Source: Lactobacillus sp. ESL0677
GTDB lineage: Bacteria > Bacillota > Bacilli > Lactobacillales > Lactobacillaceae
Assembly (NCBI RefSeq): GCF_029392875.1
Contig: NZ_CP113946.1
Coordinates: 1,178,001-1,242,000, forward strand
Reading direction: 5' to 3'
DNA: 64,000 nucleotides
Below are positions 32,318 to 43,776 of this stretch, piece by piece; the first letter of the stretch is position 1; every line of letters begins with the position of its first letter. The notes below the pieces were generated by a model, which was not told where the DNA came from, searched no databases, and saw only the letters and a program-made list of their open reading frames with translations. A program made the position numbers and the translations under genes.

Positions 32318-34590
32318 TGTTTTAGCCGCTGATTGACATACATTAATAATTTATTAGTTGGCATTTGTCTTAACCTACTAGCAAAAGTTATTTGAGAAGT
32401 TACCGCGGTAAAGTATTTAGACACTGAAAGTGGCTGCTTAGTAGGGTTGTTTACCCCAACAATCTGGTTATTCTGCAACTGAACAAAGTTAAGCTCAAAG
32501 AACACCCGTAAAATAAACAGCAAGCTATTATAATCTAATCCTAGAAACGGTGCAACTTGCCGATAATCTGCTGGCGATAAATCTGCATGAGCATAAACAT
32601 ACTTTAAAACTCGCACAAAATCTGTCTTGGCCGGAATACTTTTAACGGGCAATTGATCGAGCAAAAAGCGCAAATATAACTGCTGATAGTTATTAGTCAA
32701 TGCCTGATTCAATTCAGTTAAATTATGGGGCACATCAATTAACGCAGCGACCTCGCCATTTCCTTCATAATTACGCACCAGCGCAATTTTGGTAGGATTT
32801 ATTCCTAAACTATTGACAGCAACCGTCTGATTTTTTTCATCAAATAATAAATAGCGGTCTGCAAAGCCCATCACGTATTTTTCTTGTCGCAAGTCAACTA
32901 CTGGAGCTGGTACGGCTAATTGTGGGGCTTTAAAGACAATGCCTTCGATAATACCCTGCAGCTTAGTTTGATTGCGAAAAGTATTCAGTCCTAACTGGAT
33001 AAAGATTTGGTCAATAAATGGTAAAAGATTGCACGTGATATATTCCTTATTAAAGCCAACGACATCTAATTTGCCCGCATTTTTAACCGCCTGAAAACGG
33101 ATATGTGTCTTGTCTTTACCCATAAAATCAAAATTGTTAATCGTTGCGTGCGTAATACTAAAAGTTGGTTTAACATTGTCAGTACCAAATGGCCCAGCAA
33201 GATTAATCTCATTCACCGTATCTGGCGTCAACTTAGCTAGTGATAATTCAAAGTCATACTGCTTCACTGCTAAATTTGGTGTGTCCTTAAAGCTAGCTTC
33301 AAAAGCATCCCGTAACTCGTCAATTTTATCAGCCGTAGTTGATAAGCCACAAGCAAAATCATGCCCACCGAATTTAGTCAGCAACTTTTCTTTTAAAGGA
33401 GACAGTGCATCAAATAAGTTAAACCCCGGGATCGAACGTCCTGACCCCTTAATAATTCCCGCTTCGTTTTTAGTTAAAACAATTGTCGGTTTATGAAATT
33501 TTTCAACAACTTTATTGGCCACTAAGCCAAGCACACCTTCGTGAAATTCAGGATCATAAATTACCAGAGTGTTCTTAGTCTGCCAGCCATTAATCTTAAC
33601 TTGCTCAATGCATGATTGATAAACCGCTGCTGTCAATTCCTTGCGCTCATCATTGAGTTCTTCAATTTGGTTTGCTAATTTTTGTGCTTGTTCTTCATCA
33701 TCAGAAAGTAGCAGCTCAACAGCAAGACTAGCATTAGCAAGCCGACCAACTGCATTCAATCGTGGTGCAATATTGAAGCCAACATCAGTTTCATCAATTG
33801 CGTCTAGCTTCAAGCCCGCGTTTTTAATTAATGCACGCAAGCCCGGACGCTGCGTTTGGTTAAGCATTGCTAGACCACGTTTAACAATAACGTGACCTTC
33901 ACCAGATACCTTGACCATATCGCCAATAGTACCAATCATAGCAAGTTCTAAAAGTTCAGACATTGGATCTTGCATTAATTCACGACAAATTGTGTAGGCA
34001 ACGCCAGCACCACAATAATCATCAAACGGATATTGCTGCTTTGGATAATTGCAGTGCACAATTGCATACGCATCGGGAATTTCTTCTTGGAAAGTATGAT
34101 GATCCGTAATGATTGTATCAACGCCATGTTCTTTTGCATAAGCAACCTCTTGAACGCCAGTTACACCATTATCGACCGTGATAATGAGCTGCGTGCCATC
34201 TTCTACAAGCTTTTGATAAGCTGCTAGATTAGGGCCATAACCATCACGGAAACGATCAGGGATAAAGTAATGCACATCTGCACCCAGTATTTCCAATGTC
34301 TCCATCATGATTGTCGTTGCAGTAATCCCATCAGCGTCATAATCGCCATAAATGGTTATTTTTTCACCTTGATCGATTGCCTTAGTAATGCGATCAATTG
34401 CCTTATCCATGTCATGCATTAAATTAGGCGCAGCCAAATCTTCCTCAGTCGCATTAAACCAAAAGTCTAACTGTTCATCAGTATTAATGCCACGCAAAGA
34501 AAACAACTTAGCCGTTATTGGGCTAAGTTGATATTTTTCAATTAACTCAGAAGGTAACTCCTGAGCGGAACGCTGTTTCCACTCGATCAT
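32311..34590 (-). CDS. recJ: Single-stranded-DNA exonuclease RecJ
   Basis: The 759-residue protein has the DHH-family motifs IYGDYDADGITATTIM and ITVDNGVTGVQE, and DHH itself in IITDHHTFQEE, then NIAPRLNAVGRLANASLAVELL and the DHHA1 part KFGGHDFACGLS. It degrades ssDNA 5' to 3' in recombination and repair. The C-terminal region beyond about residue 560 is the longer RecJ tail of lactobacilli. Its start lies 20 bases after the lepA stop, so both are probably cotranscribed. Confidence 0.93.
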   Translation of the reverse strand: MIEWKQRSAQELPSELIEKYQLSPITAKLFSLRGINTDEQLDFWFNATEEDLAAPNLMHDMDKAIDRITKAIDQGEKITIYGDYDADGITATTIMMETLEILGADVHYFIPDRFRDGYGPNLAAYQKLVEDGTQLIITVDNGVTGVQEVAYAKEHGVDTIITDHHTFQEEIPDAYAIVHCNYPKQQYPFDDYCGAGVAYTICRELMQDPMSELLELAMIGTIGDMVKVSGEGHVIVKRGLAMLNQTQRPGLRALIKNAGLKLDAIDETDVGFNIAPRLNAVGRLANASLAVELLLSDDEEQAQKLANQIEELNDERKELTAAVYQSCIEQVKINGWQTKNTLVIYDPEFHEGVLGLVANKVVEKFHKPTIVLTKNEAGIIKGSGRSIPGFNLFDALSPLKEKLLTKFGGHDFACGLSTTADKIDELRDAFEASFKDTPNLAVKQYDFELSLAKLTPDTVNEINLAGPFGTDNVKPTFSITHATINNFDFMGKDKTHIRFQAVKNAGKLDVVGFNKEYITCNLLPFIDQIFIQLGLNTFRNQTKLQGIIEGIVFKAPQLAVPAPVVDLRQEKYVMGFADRYLLFDEKNQTVAVNSLGINPTKIALVRNYEGNGEVAALIDVPHNLTELNQALTNNYQQLYLRFLLDQLPVKSIPAKTDFVRVLKYVYAHADLSPADYRQVAPFLGLDYNSLLFILRVFFELNFVQLQNNQIVGVNNPTKQPLSVSKYFTAVTSQITFASRLRQMPTNKLLMYVNQRLKQH

Positions 34591-34610
34591 TAAGTTTTCT
34601 CCTTAATATT

Positions 34611-36449
34611 CTACTTCGAATTTAAATCATCATCGTTCATCTTCAAGACGGCCATAAATGCATCTTGTGGCACTTCTACGCGACCGACAGCCTTCATTCG
34701 CTTCTTACCGCGTTTTTGCTTTTCCAGCAATTTAGCCCGACGATCGGGATCACCCGTGTGAATTTTCCAAGTAACATCCTTACGATATGGCTTAACAGTT
34801 GCTCGCGAAATAATTTTTGCGCCAATTGCTCCTTGAATATCAACTTCAAAGTTTTGCCGTGGAATTAGCTTTTTAAGCATTGATGTCATTTGCCGTGCCC
34901 GCTTTTGCGCTTCATCCCTGTGAGCAATAAAGCTCAACGCATCAATTGCCTGTTTATTGAGTAAAATATCAATTTTAACCAAGTCAGTTGCCCGATAACC
35001 CGTAATTTCATAATCTAGTGAAGCATAACCTTTAGTTGAAGATTTTAAATCATCAAAAAAGTCATAAATAATTTCAGCCAGTGGCATGTCATAAATCACG
35101 TTAACGCGATACTTATCCAGATAATCCATCGTGACAAATTCGCCACGCTTGCGTTGACATAATTCCATTACTGGACCGACAAAATCGTTCGGCACCATAA
35201 CTTCGGCTTTAACGTAAGGCTCCTGAACTTCCTTATATTCACCAGCACTTGGCAAATCAGATGGGTTATCAATCACCTTCGTTGAGCCATCATTCATAAT
35301 TGCGTGGTAGTCAACTGATGGTGCAGTCATAATTAAATCAAGGTCAAATTCTTGTTCCAATCGTTCTTGCACAACATCCATGTGAAGCAAACCCAAAAAG
35401 CCACAACGAAAACCAAAACCTAGCGCCGTTGAAGTTTCAGGTTCAAATTCCAAGGCAGCATCATTTAACTGCAGTTTTTGCAATGCTTCTTTTAAATCGT
35501 TATACTTGGCATTTTCAACGGGATACATCCCTGAATAGACCATTGGTGGAATTTGCCGATAACCAGGCAGTGGTTCTGACGTTGGGTGTGCCGCAGAAGT
35601 AATCGTATCACCCACTCGGGTTTCACGAACTGACTTGATATTAGCTGTTAGGTAGCCAACATCTCCAGCAATTAGAATATCTTTCTTAACCGGTTGCGGA
35701 CTAGTCACACCAACTTCTGTTACCTCATACTTTTTACCAGTATTCATAATTTCAATTTGATCACCGGATTTAACTGTACCCTCTTCAACGCGAATAGACA
35801 GCACAACACCGCGATAATCGTCATATTTGGAATCAAAAATCAACGCCTTCAATGGTGCTGTTAAGTCGCCTGCTGGTGCTGGTATCTCATTAACCACTTT
35901 TTCAAGCATATCAGCGATACCCTGGCCTGTTTTACCAGAAACCTCAGCAGCATCAGAAGCATCAAGACCAAGCATTTCTTCAATTTCTTCTTTAGCTTGT
36001 TCTGGATTAGCTGATGGCAAGTCAATCTTATTGATTACTGGCAGAATTTCTAGATCATCATCAATTGCTAGGTAAGTATTAGCCAAAGTTTGTGCTTGCA
36101 CACCTTGTGATGCGTCAACAACTAGCAGTGCTCCTTCACAAGCAGCAAGTGACCGTGAAACTTCATAAGAAAAGTCGACGTGGCCTGGAGTATCGATCAA
36201 GTGGAAAATATAATCTTCACCATCTTGGGCATGATACTTGATTTCTACCGAGTTCATCTTGATTGTGATTCCTCGTTGGCGTTCAAGCGGCATATCATCA
36301 AGCATTTGATTCTTTAATTGCCTCTGCGAAACTGTATCTGTCAATTCCAAAATTCGATCAGCAATAGTCGACTTGCCGTGATCAATATGGGCAACAATTG
36401 AAAAGTTGCGAATGTGTTTTTGATAATCTTGTAATTTTTTAATATCCAT
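34611..36449 (-). CDS. lepA: Elongation factor 4 (LepA)
   Basis: The 612-residue GTPase has [16 protein letters not shown] (G1), GITIKMN (G2), [18 protein letters not shown] (G3), [10 protein letters not shown] (G4), then the LepA C-terminal signatures [23 protein letters not shown] and [22 protein letters not shown]. It catalyses back-translocation of ribosomes under stress. It has its own promoter (36483-36511) and lies next to dnaJ across a terminator. Confidence 0.96.
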   Translation of the reverse strand: MDIKKLQDYQKHIRNFSIVAHIDHGKSTIADRILELTDTVSQRQLKNQMLDDMPLERQRGITIKMNSVEIKYHAQDGEDYIFHLIDTPGHVDFSYEVSRSLAACEGALLVVDASQGVQAQTLANTYLAIDDDLEILPVINKIDLPSANPEQAKEEIEEMLGLDASDAAEVSGKTGQGIADMLEKVVNEIPAPAGDLTAPLKALIFDSKYDDYRGVVLSIRVEEGTVKSGDQIEIMNTGKKYEVTEVGVTSPQPVKKDILIAGDVGYLTANIKSVRETRVGDTITSAAHPTSEPLPGYRQIPPMVYSGMYPVENAKYNDLKEALQKLQLNDAALEFEPETSTALGFGFRCGFLGLLHMDVVQERLEQEFDLDLIMTAPSVDYHAIMNDGSTKVIDNPSDLPSAGEYKEVQEPYVKAEVMVPNDFVGPVMELCQRKRGEFVTMDYLDKYRVNVIYDMPLAEIIYDFFDDLKSSTKGYASLDYEITGYRATDLVKIDILLNKQAIDALSFIAHRDEAQKRARQMTSMLKKLIPRQNFEVDIQGAIGAKIISRATVKPYRKDVTWKIHTGDPDRRAKLLEKQKRGKKRMKAVGRVEVPQDAFMAVLKMNDDDLNSK

Positions 36450-36482
36450 AAATTATTTGCACCCTTTGTTTCTATCTCTCTA

Positions 36483-36511
36483 ATTATAGCAAATTCGTAA
36501 GTGCAGTTAAA
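36483..36511 (-). promoter_or_regulatory. lepA promoter
   Basis: Minus-strand TTTAAC (36506-36511), 17-base spacer and a perfect TATAAT (36483-36488) lie 35 bases before the lepA start. A tandem 9-mer (TCTGAAAGT repeated) is just upstream at 36526-36550. Confidence 0.7.
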
Positions 36512-36554
36512 ATTAATTAGAAGCTCTGAAAGTTCTGAAAGTTCTGAAAAGAAA

Positions 36555-36580
36555 AAGAATCCTAAACGTTTAGGATTCTT
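36555..36580 (-). terminator. dnaJ terminator
   Basis: A 26-base perfect palindrome (AAGAATCCTAAAC/GTTTAGGATTCTT, 36555-36580) followed on the minus strand by TTTTCTTTTC ends the hrcA-dnaJ operon. Confidence 0.8.
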
Positions 36581-36590
36581 AATTAGATTT

Positions 36591-37727
36591 TTACTTCAAC
36601 TTTTCTTTTAAGCGTTCAAAAAAGCCCTTTTCTTGTGGTGTAATTGAACCACCACCAGCCTTGACGAAGTCGACTAAGGCATCTTTTTGCTTTTCATTAA
36701 TTGACTCTGGAATTTGCACTTGAACAGTTGTTACTTGATCACCATTACCATTCCCGCGCAAATATGGTACACCCTCGCCGCGCAAAGTAAATTTTTTGTT
36801 TGGCTGGGTACCAGCAGGAATCTTCAGCTTGCTCTTGCCGTGAACCGTTTTAATGTCAATTTCGTCCCCTAAAGTTGCTTGAGCAAACGAAATTGGCACT
36901 GTGGTATAGATTGTATTGCCATTACGTTCAAAGTCCTTAGATGGCTTAATACGGTAACTAATGTATAAATCACCATAAGGACCACCGTTCTTACCAGCTT
37001 CGCCCTGGCCTTCATAACGTAATTGTTGACCATTGTCAATTCCGGCAGGGATATTGATTTCAATATTATTTTTACCATCAACAGTTCCCTTACCATGACA
37101 AGTTTGACATGGGTGCTCAATGATTACACCACGACCTTGACACTTATCACAAACTGTCTGACGGCGAATCATGCCTAACATCGACTTCTGCGTTACGGTC
37201 ATATAACCCGAGCCATGACACTTATCACAGGTAATTGGATGCGTGCCCTTCTCGGCACCAGTTCCTTGACAAGTCGAACAAGTTTCACTACGAGTATAAG
37301 ATACCTGCGTCTTTTTACCCGTAATCGCATCCATAAAATCAATTGTCAATGTATAATCAAGATCTTGACCACGTTGTGGGGCAGTTGGGTTAGCTTGACG
37401 TTGACTACCAGCGCTACCGCCGCCGAAGAAATCATTGAAAATATCGCCGAAATCACCAAAGCCACCGTAACCTTGACCGCCGCCAAAGCCGCCTTGACCA
37501 TTACCATTGACACCGGCAGAACCAAATTGGTCATACTGAGCCCGCTTTTGCTTATCATGCAAAACCTCATAAGCCTCGTTGACTTCCTTGTACTTTTCTT
37601 CAGCTCCCGGTTCATGATTCAAATCTGGATGATATTTCTTAGCTAATTTACGGTAAGCAGAGTTAATTTCTTTATCACTGGCATTACGATCAACACCTAG
37701 CACATTATAATAGTCTTCTTGTGCCAT
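36591..37727 (-). CDS. dnaJ: Chaperone DnaJ
   Basis: The 378-residue protein has the J domain with HPD ([10 protein letters not shown], residues 32-41), a Gly-rich region ([16 protein letters not shown]), four CxxCxGxG zinc repeats ([32 protein letters not shown]) and a C-terminal peptide-binding domain. It works with DnaK and GrpE in protein folding. It is the last gene of the hrcA operon. Confidence 0.97.
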   Translation of the reverse strand: MAQEDYYNVLGVDRNASDKEINSAYRKLAKKYHPDLNHEPGAEEKYKEVNEAYEVLHDKQKRAQYDQFGSAGVNGNGQGGFGGGQGYGGFGDFGDIFNDFFGGGSAGSQRQANPTAPQRGQDLDYTLTIDFMDAITGKKTQVSYTRSETCSTCQGTGAEKGTHPITCDKCHGSGYMTVTQKSMLGMIRRQTVCDKCQGRGVIIEHPCQTCHGKGTVDGKNNIEINIPAGIDNGQQLRYEGQGEAGKNGGPYGDLYISYRIKPSKDFERNGNTIYTTVPISFAQATLGDEIDIKTVHGKSKLKIPAGTQPNKKFTLRGEGVPYLRGNGNGDQVTTVQVQIPESINEKQKDALVDFVKAGGGSITPQEKGFFERLKEKLK

Positions 37728-37755
37728 CTATTAAAAGCTCCTCACTTTCCAAAAG

Positions 37756-37784
37756 AAAAGAACTACTTTCGCGGCAGTTCTTTT
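37756..37784 (-). terminator. Stem between dnaK and dnaJ
   Basis: AAAAGAACT (37756-37764) pairs with AGTTCTTTT (37776-37784) and is followed on the minus strand by CTTTTGG. It may only partly terminate, leaving dnaK more abundant than dnaJ. Confidence 0.55.
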
Positions 37785-37808
37785 CTAATTTATTCAATTA
37801 TAAACCCT

Positions 37809-39677
37809 TTATTTGTTTGGGTCTACTTTGTGGAATTCACCGTCAGTTGCAGAACCATCACTTGTATTGCCGCCTTGTGAACCCGGATTCTGTGGGCCGG
37901 CTTGCGGGCCAGCTTGACCAGCTGCTCCTTGAGCACCACCATTAGCTTGGTACAATTTAACAGCCAAGTCTTGAGCAACCTTAGTTAATTCATCCTTCTT
38001 AGACTTCATTTCATCTAAGTTATTGTCCTTTTGCGCTTTCTTTAACGCATCAAGAGCATCTTGGACCTTCTTGGTATCATCTGCAGAAATCTTGTCGTTA
38101 TCCTTAACTTCCTTCAGAGTCTTTTCAGTTGAGAAGATTAATTGGTCAACTTCATTACGTAAGTCAACTTCTTTTTTCTTCTTCTTATCCTCTTCAGCGT
38201 GTTCCTCGGCTTCTTTTTGCATCTTTTGAATTTCTTCATCAGAAAGACCGGATGAACTCTTGATTGTAATCTTCTGTTCCTTACCAGTACCCATATCCTT
38301 AGCAGAAACATTAACGATACCGTTCTTATCAATATCAAATGTAACTTGGATTTGTGGGACACCACGAGGTGCTGCAGGAATATCAGTTAATTCAAACCGA
38401 CCTAAAGTCTTATCGTCTTGAGCCATTGGACGTTCACCTTGCAAAACATGAACATCAACGGCTGGTTGATTATCAGCAGCAGTTGAGAAGATTTGACTCT
38501 TAGAAGTTGGAATTGTTGTGTTCTTTTCAATTAACTTAGTGAAGACACCACCCATGGTTTCAATACCAAGTGATAATGGTGTAACATCAAGCAAAACAAC
38601 GTCCTTAACGTCACCTGAAATAACTCCACCTTGAATGGCAGCACCTAAAGCAACAGCTTCGTCTGGGTTGATTGAGTGGTCAGGCTCCTTGCCAGCCCAC
38701 TTCTTAACAGCTTCTTGAACAGCAGGAATACGAGTTGAACCACCGTTTAAGATAACCTTATCAATGTCACTAACTGTCAAGTCAGCATCATTTAAGGCAT
38801 TGTCAAAAGCAACCTTAGTGCGATCAACTAAGTCACTAGTTAATTCATCAAATTTAGCACGAGTTAAGTCAGCTTCAAGGTGCAAAGGACCAGATTCACC
38901 AGCAGAGATGAACGGTAATGAAATGTGAGTTGAAGATACACCAGACAAGTCCTTCTTAGCCTTTTCTGCGGCATCCTTCAACCGTTGCAAAGCCATCTTG
39001 TCTTTAGATAAATCAACGCCATTTTCATCCTTAAAGTTTTGGATGAGCCAATCCATGATCTTGTTGTCAAAGTCGTCACCACCAAGGTGAGTATCACCAT
39101 TAGTTGATAATACTTGGAAGACACCGTCACCTAATTGCAATACGGAAACATCAAAAGTACCACCACCAAGGTCGTAAACCAAGACTTTTTCATCTTCGGC
39201 ATCCTTATCAAGGCCATATGCTAATGAAGAAGCAGTTGGTTCGTTAATGATCCGCTTAATGTCTAAGCCAGCAATCTTACCGGCATCCTTAGTAGCTTGA
39301 CGTTGAGCATCATTGAAGTATGCAGGAACAGTGACAACTGCATCAGTAATCTTTTCACCTAAGTAATCTTCAGAGAATTTCTTGATATATTGCAAAATCA
39401 TTGCGGAAATTTCTTGAGGAGTATAGGACTTATCTCCAACTTTAACTTTATAGTCTGCTTCACCCATGTGACGCTTAATTGAAATAACAGTATTCGGGTT
39501 AGTGATTGCCTGACGTTTTGCAACTTCACCAACTTGAATTTCACCGTCTTTGAAAGCAACTACTGATGGTGTAGTCCGATTACCTTCTGGGTTAGTAATA
39601 ATCTTTGGTTCTTTACCTTCAAGAACAGCAACTGCTGAGTTAGTTGTTCCGAGGTCGATTCCGATAACTTTTGACAT
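37809..39677 (-). CDS. dnaK: Chaperone DnaK (Hsp70)
   Basis: The 622-residue protein has [61 protein letters not shown] and [16 protein letters not shown], then the substrate domain and a Gly/Gln-rich tail ([17 protein letters not shown]). It is the main Hsp70 of the cell. It follows grpE by 18 bases and is regulated by HrcA through CIRCE. Confidence 0.98.
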   Translation of the reverse strand: MSKVIGIDLGTTNSAVAVLEGKEPKIITNPEGNRTTPSVVAFKDGEIQVGEVAKRQAITNPNTVISIKRHMGEADYKVKVGDKSYTPQEISAMILQYIKKFSEDYLGEKITDAVVTVPAYFNDAQRQATKDAGKIAGLDIKRIINEPTASSLAYGLDKDAEDEKVLVYDLGGGTFDVSVLQLGDGVFQVLSTNGDTHLGGDDFDNKIMDWLIQNFKDENGVDLSKDKMALQRLKDAAEKAKKDLSGVSSTHISLPFISAGESGPLHLEADLTRAKFDELTSDLVDRTKVAFDNALNDADLTVSDIDKVILNGGSTRIPAVQEAVKKWAGKEPDHSINPDEAVALGAAIQGGVISGDVKDVVLLDVTPLSLGIETMGGVFTKLIEKNTTIPTSKSQIFSTAADNQPAVDVHVLQGERPMAQDDKTLGRFELTDIPAAPRGVPQIQVTFDIDKNGIVNVSAKDMGTGKEQKITIKSSSGLSDEEIQKMQKEAEEHAEEDKKKKKEVDLRNEVDQLIFSTEKTLKEVKDNDKISADDTKKVQDALDALKKAQKDNNLDEMKSKKDELTKVAQDLAVKLYQANGGAQGAAGQAGPQAGPQNPGSQGGNTSDGSATDGEFHKVDPNK

Positions 39678-39695
39678 TGAATTAACATCCTTTCA

Positions 39696-40292
39696 TTACT
39701 GTGCAACAACAACCATTGCTGGTCTTAATGTACGGTCTTTGTATTGATATCCTTTTTGTAAAACTTGGACAACGTGGTCCTTTTGATCATCGCTGCTAGC
39801 TGCAACTGTTTGAACAGCTTGATGCAGTGTCGGATCAAATTTAACACCTTCAGCCTCAATTTCACTAATTCCGTGATCTTTCATAGCCTTAACTAAAGAA
39901 TCAAGTGTCATTTGCACACCCTTCTTTAGCTGTTGAGATGCTTCATCATCAACCTTGGCGACTAAGGCACGCTCTAAATTATCCATTGCTGGTAATACAT
40001 CCTTAGCTAAAGATTGCGACTCATACTTTATTAATTGTGCTCGTTCTTTATTATAGCGGTTTTGCATATTTTGCATTTCCGCTTGACTACGCAAATACTT
40101 ATCTTCAAAATCTTTGCTAGCTGCTTGAGCTTTAGTCAATTCTTCTTGAAGCTTTTGCTCTGGCGTTTTTTCTTTTTTATCTGCTTTTACAGCCTGCTTT
40201 TTCGCTTCGGATTTTGTTTCTTTTTCTGACTTTGCGGTAGTCGCTTCTGTTTGGTTTAAATCTTTTTCACTAGGAAAATCTTTTTTACTCAC
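39696..40292 (-). CDS. grpE: Nucleotide exchange factor GrpE
   Basis: The gene starts at GTG 40292 with GGAGG in place. The N-terminal coiled coil is long and charged ([26 protein letters not shown]), with further coil to about residue 105, followed by the DnaK-binding domain ([17 protein letters not shown], then [25 protein letters not shown]). It releases ADP from DnaK. Confidence 0.95.
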   Translation of the reverse strand: MSKKDFPSEKDLNQTEATTAKSEKETKSEAKKQAVKADKKEKTPEQKLQEELTKAQAASKDFEDKYLRSQAEMQNMQNRYNKERAQLIKYESQSLAKDVLPAMDNLERALVAKVDDEASQQLKKGVQMTLDSLVKAMKDHGISEIEAEGVKFDPTLHQAVQTVAASSDDQKDHVVQVLQKGYQYKDRTLRPAMVVVAQ

Positions 40293-40303
40293 GGCTAACC
40301 TCC

Positions 40304-41353
40304 TTATTTAAATCGACCGTAATATTCAAGTAATTTCTTCGCTAACTCATTTCTGAAATATTCAAGTAAGCCAATTACTTGTGAATACGGCATATTCGTT
40401 GGCCCTAGCAAAGCAATTACACCTTTACCATGGGAACCAACACTGTACTCTGCAGTTAACAAACTATAATCTTTTAACAATTCGTTCGGTAATTCTGAGC
40501 CCAAACTGACCCTAACAGGAAATCGACCATTTTTTGAAGTCGGTTGGTAAGAAACCAAATTTGAAATCAAATCGTTATGATCGACTAATTCATATAACGA
40601 ACGAATACTAGAGACATCCGCTGTTGAAGAATTATTTAACAAATTAATTTGACCATCAACATATAATTGTTCACTGGCAGCGTCATTAATGACATCTTCA
40701 ACCAAATCAATCAGTTCGCTAGCATGTTTACCACTGATATTTTGACCAACAGCCTTATTAAGCAGCTCCGGCGTGATTTCAGCTAAACTTTTACCAACTA
40801 GTTCATCGTTAATCATGCGAACGGCTTTTTCAATCTCATCACCATGAACATTGTGCGGTAAATTATAAACCTGATTCTGAACACTACCATCACTGGTAAC
40901 TAGAATTGCCATCACTTGCCGACCAACTAGCGGAACAATCCGAAATCCCGTTACAGTTACATCCTGATTTTCCGGTCCTTCCGCAAATGCCGTATAGTTA
41001 GTTAAATCGGATAAAATTTTAGCAGCTTCTTGAACGATTTCATTAACTTGATGAAACGGTCGGTCAAGCTGACTAATAACTTTGGTATAAACAGATTCCG
41101 GTATTTGCAGCGGCTCGACTAAATTATCAAGATAATAGCGGTAGCCCTCACTGGAAGGAACACGACCACTAGAAGAATGGGTCTTTTCAATTAAGCCCTT
41201 ATCTTCTAGAACAACCATCTCATTTCTGATGGTTGCGCTCGACACCTTAATCGGCAACTGATTCATCACTGTCTTCGAACCTACTGGATCATGAGTCTGT
41301 GTAAAATCATTAATGATTGTTTTTAAAATAAGTTCTTGACGTTCGGTCAACAT
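40304..41353 (-). CDS. hrcA: Heat-inducible transcription repressor HrcA
   Basis: The start is taken at ATG 41353 (GAGGG in the right place), giving 349 residues; an upstream in-frame extension runs through the CIRCE sites. The winged HTH ([30 protein letters not shown], then [30 protein letters not shown], with [12 protein letters not shown]) and the GAF-like C-terminal domain ([26 protein letters not shown]) match HrcA. It represses this operon and groESL by binding CIRCE. Confidence 0.96.
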   Translation of the reverse strand: MLTERQELILKTIINDFTQTHDPVGSKTVMNQLPIKVSSATIRNEMVVLEDKGLIEKTHSSSGRVPSSEGYRYYLDNLVEPLQIPESVYTKVISQLDRPFHQVNEIVQEAAKILSDLTNYTAFAEGPENQDVTVTGFRIVPLVGRQVMAILVTSDGSVQNQVYNLPHNVHGDEIEKAVRMINDELVGKSLAEITPELLNKAVGQNISGKHASELIDLVEDVINDAASEQLYVDGQINLLNNSSTADVSSIRSLYELVDHNDLISNLVSYQPTSKNGRFPVRVSLGSELPNELLKDYSLLTAEYSVGSHGKGVIALLGPTNMPYSQVIGLLEYFRNELAKKLLEYYGRFK

Positions 41354-41370
41354 AAATATCGCCCTCACTT

Positions 41371-41445
41371 TTAGCACTCTCATATCTTTTGTGCTAACAA
41401 TTATTATGATACTAGCATTTAGCAGAATGTCAAGTCGAGTGCTAA
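41371..41445 (-). promoter_or_regulatory. hrcA operon promoter with two CIRCE elements
   Basis: Two CIRCE-type inverted repeats TTAGCACTC-N9-GAGTGCTAA occur: 41371-41397 (right half TTGTGCTAA) and 41419-41445 (left half TTAGCAGAA, right half perfect). The promoter between them on the minus strand is TTGACA (41428-41433), 16 bases, TATCAT (41406-41411), so the distal CIRCE overlaps the -35 and the other is downstream of the start. Confidence 0.9.
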
Positions 41446-41475
41446 AAATATTTGGATTTTCTAGCAGCAAAAAAT

Positions 41476-41501
41476 TTCCACCTACTTTTAAGTAGATGGA
41501 A
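41476..41501 (-). terminator. ribF terminator
   Basis: TTCCA-CCTACTT / AAGTAG-ATGGAA pairs over 12 positions, followed on the minus strand by ATTTTTTGC. Confidence 0.75.
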
Positions 41502-41505
41502 GTCT

Positions 41506-42435
41506 TTATTTATCAGCAAAGTAAGCCTTGATTTCTGCTTCATCATGCGTCATTTGCTTTTTTAATCCTGCAAGATCAACAAATTTTATTTCACCCCGGG
41601 TATACTTATACCACTTGATAATCATTTTTTCCCCGTATGCTTCTTGGTCGAAGCCAAACAAGTTAGATTCAATAAAAATCTGTTTGCCTTCATTAATTGT
41701 CACGTTGTAGCCAACACTGGTCATGGAATCATACCATTTATCGCCAATGTTAGTTCTAGTTGCATAGACACCGACTTTAGGCAAAACCTTGTTTTCCGAC
41801 CAAACCAAATTAGCCGTGGGGAAACCTAACTTGTGACCATTACGCAATCCGTGACCGACAATACCAGACATGACATACGGCGAACCTAACAGTTCGGTTG
41901 CTAGCTCCATATTGCCGTCGCTAATTGCTTTTCTAATTTCAGTTGAGCCAATTTTCTGACCTTCATAGGTTTGCTTAGGAACATCAATAATATCAAATCT
42001 TCCTTTAGCAAATTTAGGGAAGTTTTTCATATTGGCAACGTCTTTTGGCCCATAAGTATAATCAAACCCAGCAACAACGGTATCTGCTTTTAGCTGTACA
42101 ATAATTTGATCGACAAATTCTTGCGCTGTTAGTTTGCTAAATTTGTCATTAAAATGAATAACAACTAAGTAATCGACACCCAATTGCGCCATTTTATAAG
42201 CCTTCTCATCCAGACTATCAATGTAAACAACCTTAGCATTTTGATAAACTTCTTTTGGATGACGGTCAAACGTCATGACAACAAGCGGCAAGTGCTTTCT
42301 AGTTGCTGCTTCACGCGCTAATTCAATCAAGTTTTGGTGTCCTCGGTGAACACCATCAAAAAACCCTAACGCTAATACGATTTTACTTGGTATTAAATTT
42401 TCTTTAACTGGATAAGTTAAATGGATAATTTGCAC
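41506..42435 (-). CDS. ribF: Bifunctional riboflavin kinase / FAD synthetase
   Basis: The 309-residue protein has the N-terminal FAD-synthetase domain ([40 protein letters not shown]) and the C-terminal riboflavin kinase domain ([62 protein letters not shown]). It makes FMN and then FAD. It lies 19 bases after truB in the infB operon. Confidence 0.95.
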   Translation of the reverse strand: MQIIHLTYPVKENLIPSKIVLALGFFDGVHRGHQNLIELAREAATRKHLPLVVMTFDRHPKEVYQNAKVVYIDSLDEKAYKMAQLGVDYLVVIHFNDKFSKLTAQEFVDQIIVQLKADTVVAGFDYTYGPKDVANMKNFPKFAKGRFDIIDVPKQTYEGQKIGSTEIRKAISDGNMELATELLGSPYVMSGIVGHGLRNGHKLGFPTANLVWSENKVLPKVGVYATRTNIGDKWYDSMTSVGYNVTINEGKQIFIESNLFGFDQEAYGEKMIIKWYKYTRGEIKFVDLAGLKKQMTHDEAEIKAYFADK

Positions 42436-42454
42436 AATAAGACCTTCATTTCAC

Positions 42455-43348
42455 CTATTCATTTTGCAAGAGCATCAAATTAGGACGATACTTTTCTGCA
42501 TCCTTTTGATAAATTGCCTTAACCTTATTATTGTATCGTAATGCAACCTGATTTGCATCAGTTTCTAAAGCAATCGCCGCCCCATTTTTCACTTTTAGCC
42601 ATTGGTCCATAGTTAAATCAACTTGCGTATAATTTTTAAAAAAGGCATCGATTGGCTGAATCAGTTGTGCGGCTCTACTTGGATCAGCCACAATTTCGTC
42701 CAAGCTGACTGCTTGACTAAGATCAAAGCCCGAGCTAGCGGTTCTGCGCAAAGTACTCATTACAGCCGGCACACCTAACTTATCTCCCAAATCATTGACT
42801 AATGAACGCACATAAGTCCCCTTACTGCATTCAATTACAAACGCAAACTCCTCTTGGCCTTTTTCTTTGTCAAAAACTGGTTGTGCAGTTAAGTCATAAG
42901 CTAGAACATTAACCTGCCGTTTAGGTCGTTCAACCTCAATTCCTGCACGGGCATATTCGTATAAATGTTTACCATTTACCCGTACGGCTGAATAAATTGG
43001 TGGTACCTGCTCAATCTTGCCCACAAACGACTGCATCCCCTGAGTAATTATCTTAGCTGCAAGCGGTTCTGTCATTTTTTTAGTTGCCAAAGTTGTGCCA
43101 CTAATATCATAACTATCAGTGGCGTAGCCAAAAATACCTTCGCCAACATATTTTTTGTTTTGCGTGTGCATTAATTCAATTAGCTTAGTTGCCTGACCAA
43201 TCGCAATCGGCAAGACACCAGTAACATCAGGGTCAAGCGTTCCAGCATGACCAATTTTTTTGATATGTAAGGCTTTGCGAAGATGGTACACGACATCGGC
43301 GCTAGTCATCCCCTTAGCCTTATCAATTACTAAAATACCGTTTAACAT
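42455..43348 (-). CDS. truB: tRNA pseudouridine-55 synthase TruB
   Basis: ATG 43348 gives 297 residues. The catalytic aspartate D39 is in [15 protein letters not shown]; the domain follows with [17 protein letters not shown] and [20 protein letters not shown], as in TruB. It isomerises U55 in tRNA T-loops. The ribosome site is weak. A hairpin (43370-43394) separates it from rbfA. Confidence 0.94.
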   Translation of the reverse strand: MLNGILVIDKAKGMTSADVVYHLRKALHIKKIGHAGTLDPDVTGVLPIAIGQATKLIELMHTQNKKYVGEGIFGYATDSYDISGTTLATKKMTEPLAAKIITQGMQSFVGKIEQVPPIYSAVRVNGKHLYEYARAGIEVERPKRQVNVLAYDLTAQPVFDKEKGQEEFAFVIECSKGTYVRSLVNDLGDKLGVPAVMSTLRRTASSGFDLSQAVSLDEIVADPSRAAQLIQPIDAFFKNYTQVDLTMDQWLKVKNGAAIALETDANQVALRYNNKVKAIYQKDAEKYRPNLMLLQNE

Positions 43349-43369
43349 TTTTAACCCGTTCCCACTAAA

Positions 43370-43394
43370 AAAGCGCCACAATGGCGCCTTTTTT
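43370..43394 (-). terminator. Hairpin between rbfA and truB
   Basis: GCGCCA/TGGCGC with a short loop and flanking T tract on the minus strand overlaps the rbfA stop. It may partly terminate before truB. Confidence 0.6.
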
Positions 43395-43755
43395 AATTGT
43401 TACGATCTGCTTCTTGCTTTTTTAAATCAGCAATTAACTTATCGATTTTACTACCATATTTAACAGAGTTGTCCCGCTTAAAAATTAACTCGGGAACTTT
43501 ATAGACTGTCAAAACCTGCCCAAGCAAGTGACGCATCATTCCCTTGGCTTTTTCTAAGCCAGTAGCAACCTCTTCTTCCTTTTTTGGATCTTCAGAAAGA
43601 ATACTGTAATAAACAGTTGCATATGATAAATCATTAGTACATTCAACCGCAGTAATCGTAACATCATTGACACGCGGATCACGAATATTTTTCCGCAAAA
43701 TTTTGGTTAATTCACGGAGGACTTCTCCTTCAACACGACCAATTCTGTGCTTCAT
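43393..43755 (-). CDS. rbfA: Ribosome-binding factor A
   Basis: The 120-residue KH-like protein starts [22 protein letters not shown] and has [25 protein letters not shown] and [21 protein letters not shown], as in RbfA. It helps process the 5' end of 16S rRNA and matures the 30S subunit. It lies in the conserved infB operon. Confidence 0.95.
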   Translation of the reverse strand: MKHRIGRVEGEVLRELTKILRKNIRDPRVNDVTITAVECTNDLSYATVYYSILSEDPKKEEEVATGLEKAKGMMRHLLGQVLTVYKVPELIFKRDNSVKYGSKIDKLIADLKKQEADRNN

Positions 43756-43776
43756 ACTTTCCTCCTAGCAAAATTA

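Noticed and set aside
36526..36550. Tandem 9-base repeat TCTGAAAGT before lepA
   Set aside because: Fewer than three copies in a spacer, with no sign of regulatory use; noted only.
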